DNA from: Streptomyces clavuligerus
GTDB lineage: Bacteria; Actinomycetota; Actinomycetes; Streptomycetales; Streptomycetaceae
NCBI RefSeq assembly: GCF_005519465.1
Contig: NZ_CP027858.1
Location: 6,001,001 to 6,065,000 of the forward strand
Reading direction: 5' to 3'
Length of the DNA stretch: 64,000 nt
Position 1 is the stretch's first letter. Every line of letters starts with the position of its first letter. Positions 42,389-52,860 of the stretch are shown one piece after another. The notes under the pieces were generated by a model that was not told where the DNA came from, did no database searches, and saw only the letters and a program-made list of their open reading frames with translations. Both the position numbers and the translations under genes were made by a program.

Positions 42389-42801
42389 CGCCACCGCCAC
42401 CGCCGGACCGGGCGCCCCGGTTTCCCCGCGTCCGGGTCGTGCGCGTGCCGGTCCGCGCGGGACGCGGTCCGCCGCCGCGCGCCGCGTACGCCGTTGTCCG
42501 GCCGTCCCCGCGGCCGTATGCTCCGGCGCCCGCCAGTGCTCCGGTGGCCTCGTGCCCCGCCGCGGGCGGCCGTTCCGACCCGTACGCCGTTCCGTCCCCT
42601 ACGCCGTTCCGTCCCGTACGCCGTTCCGTTCCGTCCGGCCCACCGCGGCACGTCGGTCGGCGCGTCGGCCCGACCCGCCGGTGAGCGCGCCGGTCGACGC
42701 GTGAGTTAACGCGGTGGAAAAACTCCCGCTCTAACGTTCAGCTCCATTCGGTGACGCTCAGCGCGCTCGAACCCGGCCGGACGACAGTGAGGTGGGCACG
42801 G
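42389..42801. other. Non-coding region upstream of ureA
   Basis: 413 bp. The left part is repeat-rich (see 42583-42633). 42700-42745 is less GC-rich, with gttaac-6-ggaaa resembling one half of a GlnR box and taacgt (42732-42737) as a possible -10 box. GlnR control of ureA is known in S. coelicolor, but the match here is weak. No gene seen. Confidence 0.45.
42583..42633. repeat. 17-bp tandem repeat, 3 copies
   Basis: tacgccgttccgtcccc, tacgccgttccgtcccg and tacgccgttccgttccg follow one another without gaps. Confidence 0.9.
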
Positions 42802-43104
42802 ATGCGACTCTCCCCGCACGAGCAGGAAAGACTGCTGATCCATGTGGCCGCCGACGTCGCCGCCCGGCGGCGTGCCCGGGGGGTGCGGCTCAACCACCCC
42901 GAGGCGGTCGCCCTGATCACCTGTCACCTCCTCGAAGGCGCCCGCGACGGCCGGACCGTGGCCGAGCTGATGGATTCGGGTCGCCGGGTCCTCACCCGTG
43001 CCGAGGTGATGGAGGGCATCCCGGAGATGATCCACGACGTCCAGGTGGAGGCCACCTTCCCGGACGGCACCAAGCTGGTCACCGTCCATGACCCGATCGT
43101 CTGA
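42802..43104 (+). CDS. ureA: Urease subunit gamma
   Basis: 100 residues from ATG 42802, with gaggtgg 8 bases upstream. The sequence [26 protein letters not shown] and [28 protein letters not shown] is canonical. Urease hydrolyses urea to ammonia and carbamate in the cytosol; gamma is the smallest subunit of the trimer-of-trimers. First gene of ureABCF..GD. Confidence 0.96.
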   Translation: MRLSPHEQERLLIHVAADVAARRRARGVRLNHPEAVALITCHLLEGARDGRTVAELMDSGRRVLTRAEVMEGIPEMIHDVQVEATFPDGTKLVTVHDPIV

Positions 43105-43114
43105 GGGCGGGCCG

Positions 43115-43495
43115 ATGATCCCCGGGGAGTTCCGCTTCGCCGCCGGGCCCGTCCCCCTCAACGAGGGCCGCGACGTCGTCCGTCTCACCGTCGTCAACAC
43201 CGCCGACCGGCCCGTCCAGGTCGGCTCCCACTACCACTTCGCCGAGACCAACCCCGGTCTCTCCTTCGACCGCGCCGCCGCGCACGGACGGCGGCTGCAC
43301 ATCGCGGCGGGCACCGCCGTCCGCTTCGAACCCGGAATCCCGGTGGACGTGGAGCTGGTGCCGATCGGCGGCGCCCGGGTCGTCCCCGGGCTGCGGGGCG
43401 GGACCGCCGGGCCGCTGGACGGCCCCCGGCCGCCGGGGGAGCGCCGCACGGCCGGACCGGACGGCGCGGACGTGTGCGGAGACGGCCATGTCTGA
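43115..43495 (+). CDS. ureB: Urease subunit beta
   Basis: 126 residues from ATG 43115; the family is near 105, so there is a 25-residue hydrophilic C-terminal extension ([15 protein letters not shown]). The core motifs [37 protein letters not shown] and [16 protein letters not shown] are typical. It overlaps ureC by 8 bp (43488-43495), ensuring equal translation. Confidence 0.95.
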   Translation: MIPGEFRFAAGPVPLNEGRDVVRLTVVNTADRPVQVGSHYHFAETNPGLSFDRAAAHGRRLHIAAGTAVRFEPGIPVDVELVPIGGARVVPGLRGGTAGPLDGPRPPGERRTAGPDGADVCGDGHV

Positions 43496-45209
43496 GCTGG
43501 ACCGGGCCGTCTACGCCGACCTCTACGGCCCCACCACCGGCGATCTGATCCGGCTCGCCGACACGGATCTCTTCGTCGAGATCGAGGAGGACCGCGCGGG
43601 CGGCCCCGGGCGCGCGGGCGACGAGGCGGTCTTCGGCGGCGGGAAGGTGATCCGGGAGTCCATGGGACAGGCCCGGACGACCCGGGCCGAAGGCGCGCCG
43701 GACACCGTGATCACCGGTGCCGTGATCCTCGACCACTGGGGGGTCGTCAAGGCCGATGTCGGCATCCGCGACGGGCGGATCACCGGCATCGGCAAGGCGG
43801 GCAACCCCGACACCATGGACGGGGTCCACCCCGAGCTGGTGATCGGCCCCGAGACGGAGATCATCGCGGGCCAGGGCAGAATCCTCACCGCCGGGGCGGT
43901 CGACGCCCATGTCCACTTCATCTCGCCCACCCTGATCGGGCAGGCGCTCGCCACCGGGATCACCACCCTGGTCGGCGGGGGCACCGGGCCCGCCGAGGGC
44001 ACCAAGGCGACCACCGTCACCCCGGGGCCCTGGCACCTCGCCCGGATGTTCCAGGCGCTGGACACGCTGCCCGTCAACATCGGACTGCTGGGCAAGGGCA
44101 ACACCATGGCAGCGGACGCGCTCCGCTCCCAACTGCGCGGCGGGGCGCTCGGGTTCAAGATCCATGAGGACTGGGGGGCCACGCCCGCCGTCATCGACGC
44201 GTGTCTGCGCGTCTGCGAGGAGACCGGCGCCCAGCTCGCCATCCACACCGACACCCTGAACGAGGCGGGGTTCGTCCAGGACACCCTGGCGGCCATCGCC
44301 GGGCGCACCATCCACGCGTACCACACGGAGGGGGCGGGCGGCGGCCACGCGCCCGACATCATCACTGTGGTCGGTGAGCCCCATGTGCTGCCCAGCTCCA
44401 CCAATCCGACCCGGCCGCACACCGTCAACACGGTCGACGAGCACCTCGACATGCTGATGGTGTGCCACCACCTCAACCCGGCCGTCCCCGAGGACCTGGC
44501 CTTCGCCGAGTCCAGGATTCGGCCCGGGACCATCGCCGCGGAGGACGTTTTGCACGACCTCGGCGCGATCTCGATCATCTCCTCCGACTCCCAGGCCATG
44601 GGCCGGATCGGGGAGGTGGTGCTGCGGACCTGGCAGACCGCGCATGTGATGAAGCGGCGCCGGGGCGCGCTGCCGGGGGACGGCCGCGCGGACAACCGGC
44701 GGGCGCGGCGCTATGTCGCCAAATACACCATCAACCCGGCGGTGGCGCAGGGGCTCGACCGGGAGATCGGCTCCGTCGAGAGCGGGAAACTCGCGGATCT
44801 CGTGCTCTGGGAGCCCGCGTTCTTCGGGGTGCGGCCACTGCTGGTGATCAAGGGCGGGCAGATCGTGTACGCGCAGATGGGCGACGCGAACGCCTCGATC
44901 CCCACCCCGCAGCCGGTGCTGCCCCGGCCGATGTTCGGCGCGCTGGGGCGCGCGGCGGCGGCCGGTTCCCTCAACTTCACGGCCGGGGCCGCGATCGAGG
45001 ACGGGCTGCCCGAGCGGCTCGGCCTGGACAAGCCCTTCGTCCCCATCGCGGGGACACGCGGGCTGACCAAGGCGGACATGCGGGAGAACGACGCGCTGCC
45101 CCGGGTCGAGGTGGACCCCGACACCTTCACCGTGACCATCGACGGGGAACCGGTCGACCCCGCGCCCGCCGCGGAACTTCCGCTGGCCCAGCGGTACTTC
45201 CTCTTCTGA
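43488..45209 (+). CDS. ureC: Urease subunit alpha (catalytic)
   Basis: 573 residues. The di-nickel amidohydrolase subunit. Visible: HVHFISP (Ni ligands), GFKIHEDWG with carbamylated Lys224, [10 protein letters not shown], the active-site flap MVCHHL with Cys326, and [11 protein letters not shown] with the Asp ligand. All key residues are intact, so the enzyme should be active once loaded with nickel by UreFGD. ggagacggcc precedes the ATG inside ureB. Confidence 0.98.
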   Translation: MSELDRAVYADLYGPTTGDLIRLADTDLFVEIEEDRAGGPGRAGDEAVFGGGKVIRESMGQARTTRAEGAPDTVITGAVILDHWGVVKADVGIRDGRITGIGKAGNPDTMDGVHPELVIGPETEIIAGQGRILTAGAVDAHVHFISPTLIGQALATGITTLVGGGTGPAEGTKATTVTPGPWHLARMFQALDTLPVNIGLLGKGNTMAADALRSQLRGGALGFKIHEDWGATPAVIDACLRVCEETGAQLAIHTDTLNEAGFVQDTLAAIAGRTIHAYHTEGAGGGHAPDIITVVGEPHVLPSSTNPTRPHTVNTVDEHLDMLMVCHHLNPAVPEDLAFAESRIRPGTIAAEDVLHDLGAISIISSDSQAMGRIGEVVLRTWQTAHVMKRRRGALPGDGRADNRRARRYVAKYTINPAVAQGLDREIGSVESGKLADLVLWEPAFFGVRPLLVIKGGQIVYAQMGDANASIPTPQPVLPRPMFGALGRAAAAGSLNFTAGAAIEDGLPERLGLDKPFVPIAGTRGLTKADMRENDALPRVEVDPDTFTVTIDGEPVDPAPAAELPLAQRYFLF

Positions 45210-45222
45210 CGGGCCTCGACAG

Positions 45223-45957
45223 ATGACCTCGCACCCCTCGCACCCCTCGACCCCTTGTCCCGCGGCGCCGCCGCCCTCCGGCGCGGGCGGGGCGCGCGCG
45301 GCGCTGCTGATCCTGGCCGACGGGCGGTTCCCCGCCGGAGGGCACGCGCACTCCGGCGGGGCCGAGGAGGCGATCGCGTCGGGGCGGCTCCGGGACACGG
45401 ACGATCTCGCGGAGTTCTGCCGGGGGCGGCTCCACACCGCCGGGCTCACCGCCGCGGGGCTCGCCGCAGCCGCCGCCGACGGCTGGGACCTCCGGGAACT
45501 CGACGAGGCGGCCGACGCCCGGACGCCCTCGCCCGCGCTGCGGGCCGTCGCCCGCAGGCTCGGCCGGCAGCTCATCCGCGCGGCCCGGACGGTCTGGCCC
45601 GATCCCCGCCTCGACGCGCTCGCCGCCGCCGCGCCGCGCGGGGCGCATCAGCCCGTCGTCCTCGGACTGACCGCGCGCGTCGCCGGGCTCGGACCCGGGG
45701 ACGCCGCGTACTGCGCCGGGTACGAGACGGTCGGCGCCCCCGTGAGCGCCGCCGTACGCCTGCTCGGCCTCGACCCCTTCGCCGCCACCGCCGTACTCGC
45801 CCGTCTCGCCCCCGACCTGGACCGCGTCGCCGCCCGCGCCACAGCCGCCGTACGGGAGGGCGGCGGCCCCGCCGCACTGCCCGCCGCGTCCGCGCCCCTG
45901 CTGGACATCACCGCCGAGCAGCACGCGGCCAGGCCGCTGCGGCTCTTCGCGTCCTGA
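45223..45957 (+). CDS. ureF: Urease accessory protein UreF
   Basis: 244 residues. Helical nickel-insertion chaperone that scaffolds UreG and UreD on apo-urease. [29 protein letters not shown] is the conserved N-terminal block; [17 protein letters not shown] is the typical end. No ureE is present between ureC and ureF, as usual in Streptomyces. A repeat array separates it from ureG. Confidence 0.93.
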   Translation: MTSHPSHPSTPCPAAPPPSGAGGARAALLILADGRFPAGGHAHSGGAEEAIASGRLRDTDDLAEFCRGRLHTAGLTAAGLAAAAADGWDLRELDEAADARTPSPALRAVARRLGRQLIRAARTVWPDPRLDALAAAAPRGAHQPVVLGLTARVAGLGPGDAAYCAGYETVGAPVSAAVRLLGLDPFAATAVLARLAPDLDRVAARATAAVREGGGPAALPAASAPLLDITAEQHAARPLRLFAS

Positions 45958-47107
45958 ACCGCCCCGGGGGTGTCCACCGTCCGAGGCTTCGCCTCACCGC
46001 TGGAGGTCTGTCCACTACCCGAGGCTTCGTCCGACCCCGGGGGGGGCGGCTCTACCGTCCGAAGGCCCGCCCCATGGCGGGAGCGCCGTCCGCCGTCCGC
46101 AGTCCCGTCCGACTGCTGGAGGGCTGTCCTCTGTACGAAGCCGCGCTTCACCGCCGAAGGGTTGTGCACGGTCCGGGGCTCCGTCCAGTCGCCGGGGGGC
46201 TGCCCGTCGTCCGAGGGCCGTCCGCTGTCCGAAGTCCTGTCCGACTGCTGGAGGGCTGTCCTCTGTACGAAGCCGCGCTTCACCGCCGAAGGGTTGTGCA
46301 CGGTCCGGGGCTCCGCCCAGTCGCCGGGGGGCTGCCCGTCGTCCGAGGGCCGTCCGCTGTCCGAAGTCCTGTCCGACTGCTGGAGGGCTGTCCTCTGTAC
46401 GAAGCCGCGCTTCACCGCCGAAGGGTTGTGCACGGTCCGGGGCTCCGCCCGGTTGCCGGGGGGCTGCCCGTCGTCCGAGGGCCGTCCGCTGTCCGAAGTC
46501 CTGTCCGACTGCTGGAGGGCTGTCCTCTGTACGAAGCCGCGCTTCACCGCCGAAGGGTTGTGCACGGTCCGGGGCTCCGCCCGGTTGCCGGGGGGCTGCC
46601 CGTCGTCCGAGGGCCGTCCGCTGTCCGAAGTCCCGTTCCATGGTGGGAAGCCGCCCGCCGTCCGAGGTTTCGTCCGACTGCTGGAAGGCGGCCACTGTGC
46701 GGAGCCCTGCCCGTCCCCCGGTGGGACTGCCGTCCGCCGTCCGGTGCTCTGCCCGACTGCCGGGGCGTCCGCCGTCCGAAGTCCCGTCCGGCTGCTGGAG
46801 GGCTGTCCTCTGTACGAAGCCGTGCCTGACCGCCGAAGGGTTGTCCACGGTCCGGGGCTCCGCCCAGTCGCCGGGGGCTGCCCATCGTCCGGAGTCGCGT
46901 CCCGTGGTCCGAAGGCTGTCCGCCGTCCGAGGCTTCGTCCGACCGCTGGGGCCGTCCGCCGGCCGAGGCCCGGCCCACGGTCGGAAGCCGCCCACTGCCC
47001 GGCCACCGGAAGGCCGTCCCCCCCCCAGCCCCGAAGGCCCGTCCCCACCGGCGGAAGGCCGCCCACCACTCCGTCCGCCCACCTCGCCTCACGCACACAG
47101 GAGAGCC
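45958..47107. other. 1.15-kb repeat-filled spacer splitting the urease operon
   Basis: The spacer consists of gtccga-rich sequence: degenerate units (45970-46110), four near-perfect 132-bp copies (46111-46638), a divergent unit, another recognisable copy (46790-46910) and a decayed tail to 47090. Several frames on both strands stay open because the unit is 44 codons long and stop codons are rare at this GC content. None has a ribosome site or a protein-like composition, so I call it non-coding. Confidence 0.7.
46111..46638. repeat. 132-bp tandem repeat, 4 copies, between ureF and ureG
   Basis: Copies start at 46111, 46243, 46375 and 46507 with gactgctgg. Copies 1 and 2 differ at one base, copies 2 and 3 at two, and copy 4 differs from copy 3 only in its last 8 bases. 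Each carries a central gtgcac palindrome and three gtccga steps. Near-identity implies recent amplification or ongoing homogenisation. There is no spacer/repeat alternation, so it is not CRISPR. Confidence 0.95.
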
Positions 47108-47806
47108 ATGCACCTCGACGCCGCGCACCACACCCACGCCCCGGCGGTCAGCGCCGACGCCACCCGTCCCGACGGCACCAGACGAGCCCTGCGTGTCGGG
47201 CTCGGCGGGCCCGTCGGGTCCGGGAAGACCGCGACCGTCGCCGCGCTCTGCCGGCGGCTGCGCGACCGGCTCTCGCTCGCCGTGGTCACCAATGACATCT
47301 ACACCCGGGAGGACGCCGAGTTCCTGCTCCGCGCCGCCGTCCTGCCGCCCGAGCGCATCCGGGCCGTCGAGACGGGGGCCTGCCCCCACACGGCGATCCG
47401 GGACGACATCTCCGCCAACCTCGAAGCGGTCGAGGAACTGGAGGAGTGCGTCGGCCCGCTGGATCTGATCCTCGTCGAGTCCGGGGGCGACAACCTCACC
47501 GCGACGTTCTCCCGGGGGCTGGTGGACCGGCAGATCTTCGTCATCGACGTGGCGGGCGGGGACGACATCCCCCGCAAGGGCGGCCCCGGCGTCACCACCG
47601 CGGATCTGCTCGTCGTCAACAAGACCGACCTGGCCCCCCATGTCGGCTCCGACCTGGACCGGATGGCCCGCGACGCCCGGGCCCAGCGCGGCGAGCTGCC
47701 CGTCGCCTTCACCTCGTTGACCAGCCCCGGGGGCATCGATCCGGTGGTGGCCTGGGTGGACGCCCGGCTCGCCGAGTGGACCGCCGGAGCCCTGCGGTCC
47801 GTATGA
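47108..47806 (+). CDS. ureG: Urease accessory GTPase UreG
   Basis: 232 residues from ATG 47108 with AGGAG four bases upstream. The P-loop GPVGSGKT is at 34-41; [29 protein letters not shown] (nickel-binding Cys-Pro-His), ESGGDNL and VVNKTDL (G4) follow. It delivers nickel in a GTP-dependent step. The N-terminus has a short His stretch (AAHHTHA). Confidence 0.96.
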   Translation: MHLDAAHHTHAPAVSADATRPDGTRRALRVGLGGPVGSGKTATVAALCRRLRDRLSLAVVTNDIYTREDAEFLLRAAVLPPERIRAVETGACPHTAIRDDISANLEAVEELEECVGPLDLILVESGGDNLTATFSRGLVDRQIFVIDVAGGDDIPRKGGPGVTTADLLVVNKTDLAPHVGSDLDRMARDARAQRGELPVAFTSLTSPGGIDPVVAWVDARLAEWTAGALRSV

Positions 47807-48576
47807 GCGCCGACGCCACCGCCCACTCCGTCGCCGCCACCGCACGCGTCGTCGCCACCCGGGAGGGCACCCCCGTACTGCGGAGCGGCGGCCCCTTCGC
47901 CCTGCGCCGCACCCGCCCCCGGCGGCCCGGGGCCGGGTCCGGCCGGGCGCACACCCGGGTCACCGTCGTCGGCGCCATGAGCGCGCCCCTCGGCGGCGAC
48001 CGGCTCGCGCTGGAGGCGGAGGCCCGCGCCGGGGCCCGGCTCGACGTGGACTCCGCCGCCGCGACGATCTCCCTCCCGGGCCGGGACGGCGCCCCCGCCC
48101 ACTACGACCTCCGGCTGACCGTCGCCGACGGCGCCGAACTGCGCTGGCTGCCCGAGCAGACCGTCCTGGCGCGCGGCAGCGACCTCCGCGCCCGCACCCT
48201 GGTCCACCTCGCCCCCGGCGCCCGGCTGGTCCTGCGCGAGGAGTTGGTGCTCGGCCGGTACGGGGAGGAGTCCGGCACCGCCGTCAGCAGGCTCACCGTG
48301 CACCGGGCGGGCCGTCCGCTGCTCGACCAGGAACTGGCCGTGGGCCCCGGGGCGCCGCCCGGCTGGGACGGCGGCGCGGTCCTCGGCGGCCACCGGGCCG
48401 CCGGTCAACTCCTCGTGGTCGAACCGGCGCCGACGGCCCGGCCCCCCGAACCCCGCCTCCTCGGCGGCACCGCCGTCCTCACCCCGCTCGCCGGACCGGC
48501 CTACCTGGTCACCGCCCTGGCCCGGGACGCACGGGAGCTGCGCGCGATCCTCCGGGACGCCGAACCCGCCGACTGA
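47803..48576 (+). CDS. ureD: Urease accessory protein UreD
   Basis: 257 residues; ATG overlaps the ureG stop (ATGA). UreD/UreH beta-helical chaperone that receives nickel from UreF-Ure[17 protein letters not shown] and [11 protein letters not shown] are the conserved block. The N-terminal 30 residues are more variable. Last gene of the operon. Confidence 0.92.
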   Translation: MSADATAHSVAATARVVATREGTPVLRSGGPFALRRTRPRRPGAGSGRAHTRVTVVGAMSAPLGGDRLALEAEARAGARLDVDSAAATISLPGRDGAPAHYDLRLTVADGAELRWLPEQTVLARGSDLRARTLVHLAPGARLVLREELVLGRYGEESGTAVSRLTVHRAGRPLLDQELAVGPGAPPGWDGGAVLGGHRAAGQLLVVEPAPTARPPEPRLLGGTAVLTPLAGPAYLVTALARDARELRAILRDAEPAD

Positions 48577-48778
48577 GACGGGGTGTTCGGTGGATACCCC
48601 GGAACGGGTAGGGATCAATCGGGGCACAACCGGGCCCCGCTCCCGTCCGTGTACCGCTCAGCGGAAACCTCGCACCGGTTATGGGTTCGGTAAAGAAACA
48701 TGTGTACGACCTGTCGCTCCCGGCCTCCCAACAGCGAGGATCGGCCCCAGAAACCGACGACCACCCAAGGAGTAACAG

Positions 48779-50356
48779 GTGAGACGCACAGCGGCGCTGG
48801 GCTCGGCCGGAACGCTGATAGCCGGAACGCTCATCGCGGGCGCGCTCGCGGCCCCGGCGGCCACCGCCGAGACCCGCCACGGCGGCTGGGCCGAGGCACG
48901 GGGCGTCCAGATCGCGGCCGAACGTGCCGCGGCGAAGGGCGTCGACTGGGCCGACTGCCCGGCCGACTGGGGCCTCGCCAAGCCGATCCAGTGCGGATTC
49001 GTGACCGTACCGCTCGACTACGCCCGCCCCGACGGCAAGCAGATCACCCTCGCGGTCGACCGTATCGGCCACACCGGCACCGCCGGTGAGCGCCAGGGCG
49101 CGCTGCTCTACAACCCCGGTGGCCCCGGCGGCTCCGGGCTGCGCTTCCCCACCCGGGTCACCAACAAGAACCCGCTCTGGGCGAACGTCGCCAAGGCATA
49201 CGACTTCGTGGGCTTCGACCCGCGCGGAGTCGGCCGTTCCACCCCCATCTCCTGCGCGGACCCGCAGGAGTTCGTCAAGGCCCCGAAGGCCGACCCCGTC
49301 CCCGACAGCGAGGCGGACAAGCGCGCCCAGCGCAAGCTGGCCCGTGAGTACGCGGAGGGCTGCGGCGAGCGCAGCGGCTGGATGCTGTCGCACATGACCA
49401 CCCCCAACACCGCCCGTGACCTCGATGTCATCCGGGCCGCGCTGGGCGAGAGCAAGCTCAACTTCCTGGGCGTCTCCTACGGCACCTACCTCGGCGCCGT
49501 GTACGCGACCCTCTTCCCCGGCAAGGTGCGCCGGATGGTCGTCGACAGCGTGGTCAACCCCTCGCGGGAGAAGATCTGGTACGAGGCCAACCTCGACCAG
49601 AACGTCGCCTTCGAGATGCGCTGGAACGACTGGAAGGACTGGGTCGCCCGGAACCACGCCACCTACGGCATCGGCGACACCCCCGCGAAGGTCGAGGCCG
49701 AGTGGCAGAAGCTGCGCGCCGCCGCCAAGAAGGCCCCCATCGGCGGGGTCGTCGGCCCGGCCGAGCTGGGTGGCTTCTTCCAGGGCGCCCCGTACTACGA
49801 CTCCTCCTGGGCGCCGGTCGCCCGGGTCTGGCGCGACTACCGCGCCGGTAACACCCAGGCGCTGGTCGACGCCGCCGGTCCGGACATGAGCGACATCGCG
49901 GGCAACATCCGTTCCGAGAACGGCAACGCCGTCTACAACGCCGTCGAGTGCGCCGACGCCAAGTGGCCCACGAACTGGCGCACCTGGGACCGGGACAACA
50001 CCCGGCTGCACCGTGACTACCCGTTTCTGACCTGGTCGAACGCCTGGCTCAACCTGCCCTGCGCCACCTGGCAGGGCAAGCAGCACACCCCGGTCGACGT
50101 CCGGTCGAAGAAGGGCCTGCCGGGCGTACTCATCGTCCAGGCCGAGCGGGACGCCGCGACCCCCGTCGAAGGCGCCTACGAACTCCAGCGGCGGCTCAAG
50201 GGCTCGGGCCTGATCCTGGAGAAGGACGCCGGTTCGCACGGAGTCACCGGAATCACCAACTCCTGTGTCAACGAGAAGGTGGACGCCTATCTCCTCCGCG
50301 GTGAGCTGGACCGCCGTACGGTGGAGTGCGCGCCGCACCCGGTGCCCAAGCCGTAG
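48779..50356 (+). CDS. tap: Secreted tripeptidyl aminopeptidase (alpha/beta hydrolase)
   Basis: 525 residues from GTG 48779 (aaggag upstream). A Sec signal peptide runs over residues 1-31 (LIAGTLIAGALAAPAATA). The alpha/beta hydrolase body has the oxyanion NPGGPGGSG, the nucleophile elbow GVSYGTYLG with Ser233, a C-terminal VQAERDAATPVEGA with the Asp, and GSHGVTG with the His. Family TAP-like C-terminal domain. It removes N-terminal tripeptides in the medium. Monocistronic, ended by a hairpin at 50381-50407. Confidence 0.93.
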   Translation: MRRTAALGSAGTLIAGTLIAGALAAPAATAETRHGGWAEARGVQIAAERAAAKGVDWADCPADWGLAKPIQCGFVTVPLDYARPDGKQITLAVDRIGHTGTAGERQGALLYNPGGPGGSGLRFPTRVTNKNPLWANVAKAYDFVGFDPRGVGRSTPISCADPQEFVKAPKADPVPDSEADKRAQRKLAREYAEGCGERSGWMLSHMTTPNTARDLDVIRAALGESKLNFLGVSYGTYLGAVYATLFPGKVRRMVVDSVVNPSREKIWYEANLDQNVAFEMRWNDWKDWVARNHATYGIGDTPAKVEAEWQKLRAAAKKAPIGGVVGPAELGGFFQGAPYYDSSWAPVARVWRDYRAGNTQALVDAAGPDMSDIAGNIRSENGNAVYNAVECADAKWPTNWRTWDRDNTRLHRDYPFLTWSNAWLNLPCATWQGKQHTPVDVRSKKGLPGVLIVQAERDAATPVEGAYELQRRLKGSGLILEKDAGSHGVTGITNSCVNEKVDAYLLRGELDRRTVECAPHPVPKP

Positions 50357-50380
50357 CACCCACCGATCCACGGGAAGCGG

Positions 50381-50407
50381 GGGGCGGCCGTTCCGTACGG
50401 CCGCCCC
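50381..50407. terminator. 11-bp hairpin between tap and the acyltransferase gene
   Basis: ggggcggccgt (50381-50391) pairs perfectly with acggccgcccc (50397-50407) across a 5-nt loop, between convergent genes. Confidence 0.8.
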
Positions 50408-50416
50408 TTCGGGCCC

Positions 50417-51136
50417 TCAGGACACGCGGCCCCGCAGCGCCCGGCTCGCGCGCGCCTCTTCCGCCGCCTCCGCCTTGACCTCCGCCGCGTACCGGTCCAC
50501 GTACTCCTGGCCGGACAGATCGAGGATCGCGGTCATGATCTCGTCGGTGACCGCGCGCACCACCGCCCGCTCCCGCTCCAGACCGGCGAAACGGGAGAAG
50601 TCCAGGGGCGCGCCGAACCGCACCGTCACCCGCTTGATCCGGGGCACCACCTGACCCGGCGGCTGGATCTCGAAGGTCCCCACCATGGCGCAGGGAATGA
50701 CCGGAACCCCCGCCCGCAGCGCCATCACGCCCACACCGACCTTGCCCTTGTAGAGCCGTCCGTCGTGGGAGCGCGTCCCCTCCGGATAGATGCCCAGCAA
50801 CTCGCCCTTGGCCAGCACCCCCAGCCCCTCCCGGATCGCCGCCTGACCGGCCTCCTTGCCCGAGCGGTCCACCGGGATCTGTCCCGCGCTGCGGAAGAAC
50901 GCGGCCGTCAGCCGCCCCCGCAGCCCCGGCCCGGTGAAGTACTCCGCCTTCGCCAGGAAGGTGATCCGGCGGCGCAGGATCGCGGGCATCAGAAAGTGGT
51001 CCGAGAACGACAGATGGTTCCCGGCGACGATGGCCGCCCCGTGTTCGGGGATGTGCTCAAGCCCCTCGATCCGGGGCCGGAACAGCAGCCGCAGCAGCGG
51101 ACCGAGAACGACGTACTTGAGCAGGTAGTAGAACAC
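50417..51136 (-). CDS. 1-acyl-sn-glycerol-3-phosphate acyltransferase family (PlsC-like)
   Basis: 239 residues. Motif I NHLSFSDH (His41, Asp46), motif III YPEGTRSHDG, and an N-terminal amphipathic/hydrophobic stretch (FYYLLKYVVLGPLLRLLF) place it at the membrane face. Expected to acylate lysophosphatidic acid, though the acceptor of a stand-alone paralogue is not certain. Divergent from the WS/DGAT-like gene, which may share its role in lipid synthesis. Confidence 0.93.
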   Translation of the reverse strand: MFYYLLKYVVLGPLLRLLFRPRIEGLEHIPEHGAAIVAGNHLSFSDHFLMPAILRRRITFLAKAEYFTGPGLRGRLTAAFFRSAGQIPVDRSGKEAGQAAIREGLGVLAKGELLGIYPEGTRSHDGRLYKGKVGVGVMALRAGVPVIPCAMVGTFEIQPPGQVVPRIKRVTVRFGAPLDFSRFAGLERERAVVRAVTDEIMTAILDLSGQEYVDRYAAEVKAEAAEEARASRALRGRVS

Positions 51137-51441
51137 GGTGCGCTCCCTGCCCCGGCGGGCGTGCCGGAGACGATTCCCACCAGACGGACGACGGACGGAC
51201 GGACAGTACGCGGGCAGTTCAGTCTATGACCGCCGCACACCCCCGGACGTGCGCCGCCCGCGCCGGGGGCGTGGCAATGGCGCGATTCGGCGCGGCGGAC
51301 CGGTGGCGGACGGGCGGCGGCCCCGGAGCCCGTGCCACGGGGTGCGTGCCCTGGCGGTGGCCGGTGGAGTTGTACGGGGCAGGGGCCCGGCCGTGCCCCG
51401 GTACCGGCCCGGCCTCGCGCCCCGGCCCAGAAAGAGAGCGC

Positions 51442-52860
51442 ATGACCAGGGACACCGTCCGTGATCTGACCGAGGGGACCCGAAGCGGAGGCACGGGCCC
51501 CGCCCCGGCCTGCGGGCCGCCGCCCGCGCCCGCCTTCACGGACCTCCTCTTCGACCGGCTGCACGGGGCAGCTCCCCACCCCGACGCCGGATTCACCATC
51601 GGGGTCGCGCTCGTCCTCGAAGGACCGGCCCCCGACCCGGACCGGCTCCGGGAACGGGTCGCCGCGCTGCTGCCCGCGCTGCCCGCCCTCACCCACCGGC
51701 TGGAGCACCACCCCCCGGCCTGGGTGCCCGCCGCCCCCGACCTGGAGTGCCACATCGGCGTGGAGCGCCTGCCCGAGGGGCCCGGACGGCTCGACGAGAG
51801 GCTGGCGGAACTGCTCCGGGAACCCCTGCCCGACGACGCGCCGCCCTGGCGGCTGGTGCTGCTGCGGCCCGAAGCCCCCGAGGCGCCCGAAGCCCCCGAG
51901 GCCCCGGGAGCCGCCGGGCCCACCGGGGCTGCCGGGGCTGCCGGATCCAGGGTCGTCCGCACCGCCCCGGACGACGGCGCCCGGCCCGTTCTCGTCTACC
52001 TCACCCACCACGCCCTCCAGGACGGCGGCGCCCTGATCTCCGTCCTGGAGACCCTGTTCGGTCCCCCGCTCCGCCCCTCCCAGCTCTCCGTCCCCGCCCG
52101 GCTGCCCCGGCTGCGCCCCGGGGACATCCGGCGCGGCCTCCCCTCCCTCCTCGGCGGCGCCCGCCCGCACCGGGTGTGGAACGCACCCGGCCGGCCCCTC
52201 TCCGGCAGCCGCCGCCTGCTCTGGGCCGAACTGCCGCTGGCCCGGCTGCGGCAGGCCGGACGGCACGGCGACTGCGGCGCCAACGACGTCCATCTCGCCG
52301 CGCTCGCCCACGCGGTCGCCGCCTGGGCGGCCGAGGAGTGGCCCCCGGCGGCCCGGGCCCCGCTGCCCGTGTTCGTCCCCGTCAGCCTGCGCACCCCCGA
52401 GGAGGCGGTGCTCCCCGGCAACCGGCTCTTCCCCGTCCGGGTCGACCTGCCCGGCGGCCCCGCCCCCGCCGCCCGGCGGCTCGCGGACACCGCCCGTGCC
52501 ACGGCCCCGCTCAAGTCCGTGTCCCACCGGGCCGTCCTGCGCCGCTGCGCCGACGCGCTGCCCACCTGGCTCCAGCTCCGGCTGGCCCGGCGGGTCCAGC
52601 GCCCCGGTCTGACCTCGATCGGCAGCTCCTTCCTCCTGATGCGCCACCGGCTGACCGTCGACGGGTCCCGGGTCACGGCGGTCCGGCCGCTGATGTTCTG
52701 CCCGGAGCACACCCCCCTGACGGTGAGTCTGATCGCCTACGCCGGAACCGCGTCCGTCTGCTTCCGGATCGACCGGGCGCTCCCCGGCGCCGAGAGTCTG
52801 CCCGCGCGCTGGGCCTGCGCGGTCGAGGAACTGGCCGACCCGGTCGGGGCGCCCGGATGA
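51442..52860 (+). CDS. WS/DGAT-like (wax ester synthase/diacylglycerol acyltransferase) family protein
   Basis: 472 residues from ATG 51442. The acyltransferase motif HHALQDG is intact (His189-Gly195), with IGVALVLEG and the C-terminal LTVSLIAYAGTASVCFRID typical of the family. An Ala/Pro/Glu-rich insert (about 145-175) precedes the motif. It should esterify an acyl-CoA with an alcohol (diacylglycerol, fatty alcohol or possibly a prenyl alcohol). Sequence outside the motif is diverged from main Tgs enzymes. Coupled to the PAP2-like gene by ATGA overlap. Confidence 0.8.
   Translation: MTRDTVRDLTEGTRSGGTGPAPACGPPPAPAFTDLLFDRLHGAAPHPDAGFTIGVALVLEGPAPDPDRLRERVAALLPALPALTHRLEHHPPAWVPAAPDLECHIGVERLPEGPGRLDERLAELLREPLPDDAPPWRLVLLRPEAPEAPEAPEAPGAAGPTGAAGAAGSRVVRTAPDDGARPVLVYLTHHALQDGGALISVLETLFGPPLRPSQLSVPARLPRLRPGDIRRGLPSLLGGARPHRVWNAPGRPLSGSRRLLWAELPLARLRQAGRHGDCGANDVHLAALAHAVAAWAAEEWPPAARAPLPVFVPVSLRTPEEAVLPGNRLFPVRVDLPGGPAPAARRLADTARATAPLKSVSHRAVLRRCADALPTWLQLRLARRVQRPGLTSIGSSFLLMRHRLTVDGSRVTAVRPLMFCPEHTPLTVSLIAYAGTASVCFRIDRALPGAESLPARWACAVEELADPVGAPG

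Noticed and set aside
42700..42745. GlnR box upstream of ureA
   Set aside because: Only one half-site (gttaa-6-ggaaa) resembles the consensus and the second is out of phase. Noted in the region entry but not called.
46111..46638. CRISPR-like array
   Set aside because: The 132-bp units are directly adjacent with no unique spacers, and no cas gene is present.
45970..47295. Long open frames on both strands across the urease repeats
   Set aside because: They are open because the 132-bp unit is a multiple of three and stops are rare at this GC content. They lack ribosome sites, have Cys/Ser/Pro/Arg-heavy composition and overlap each other.
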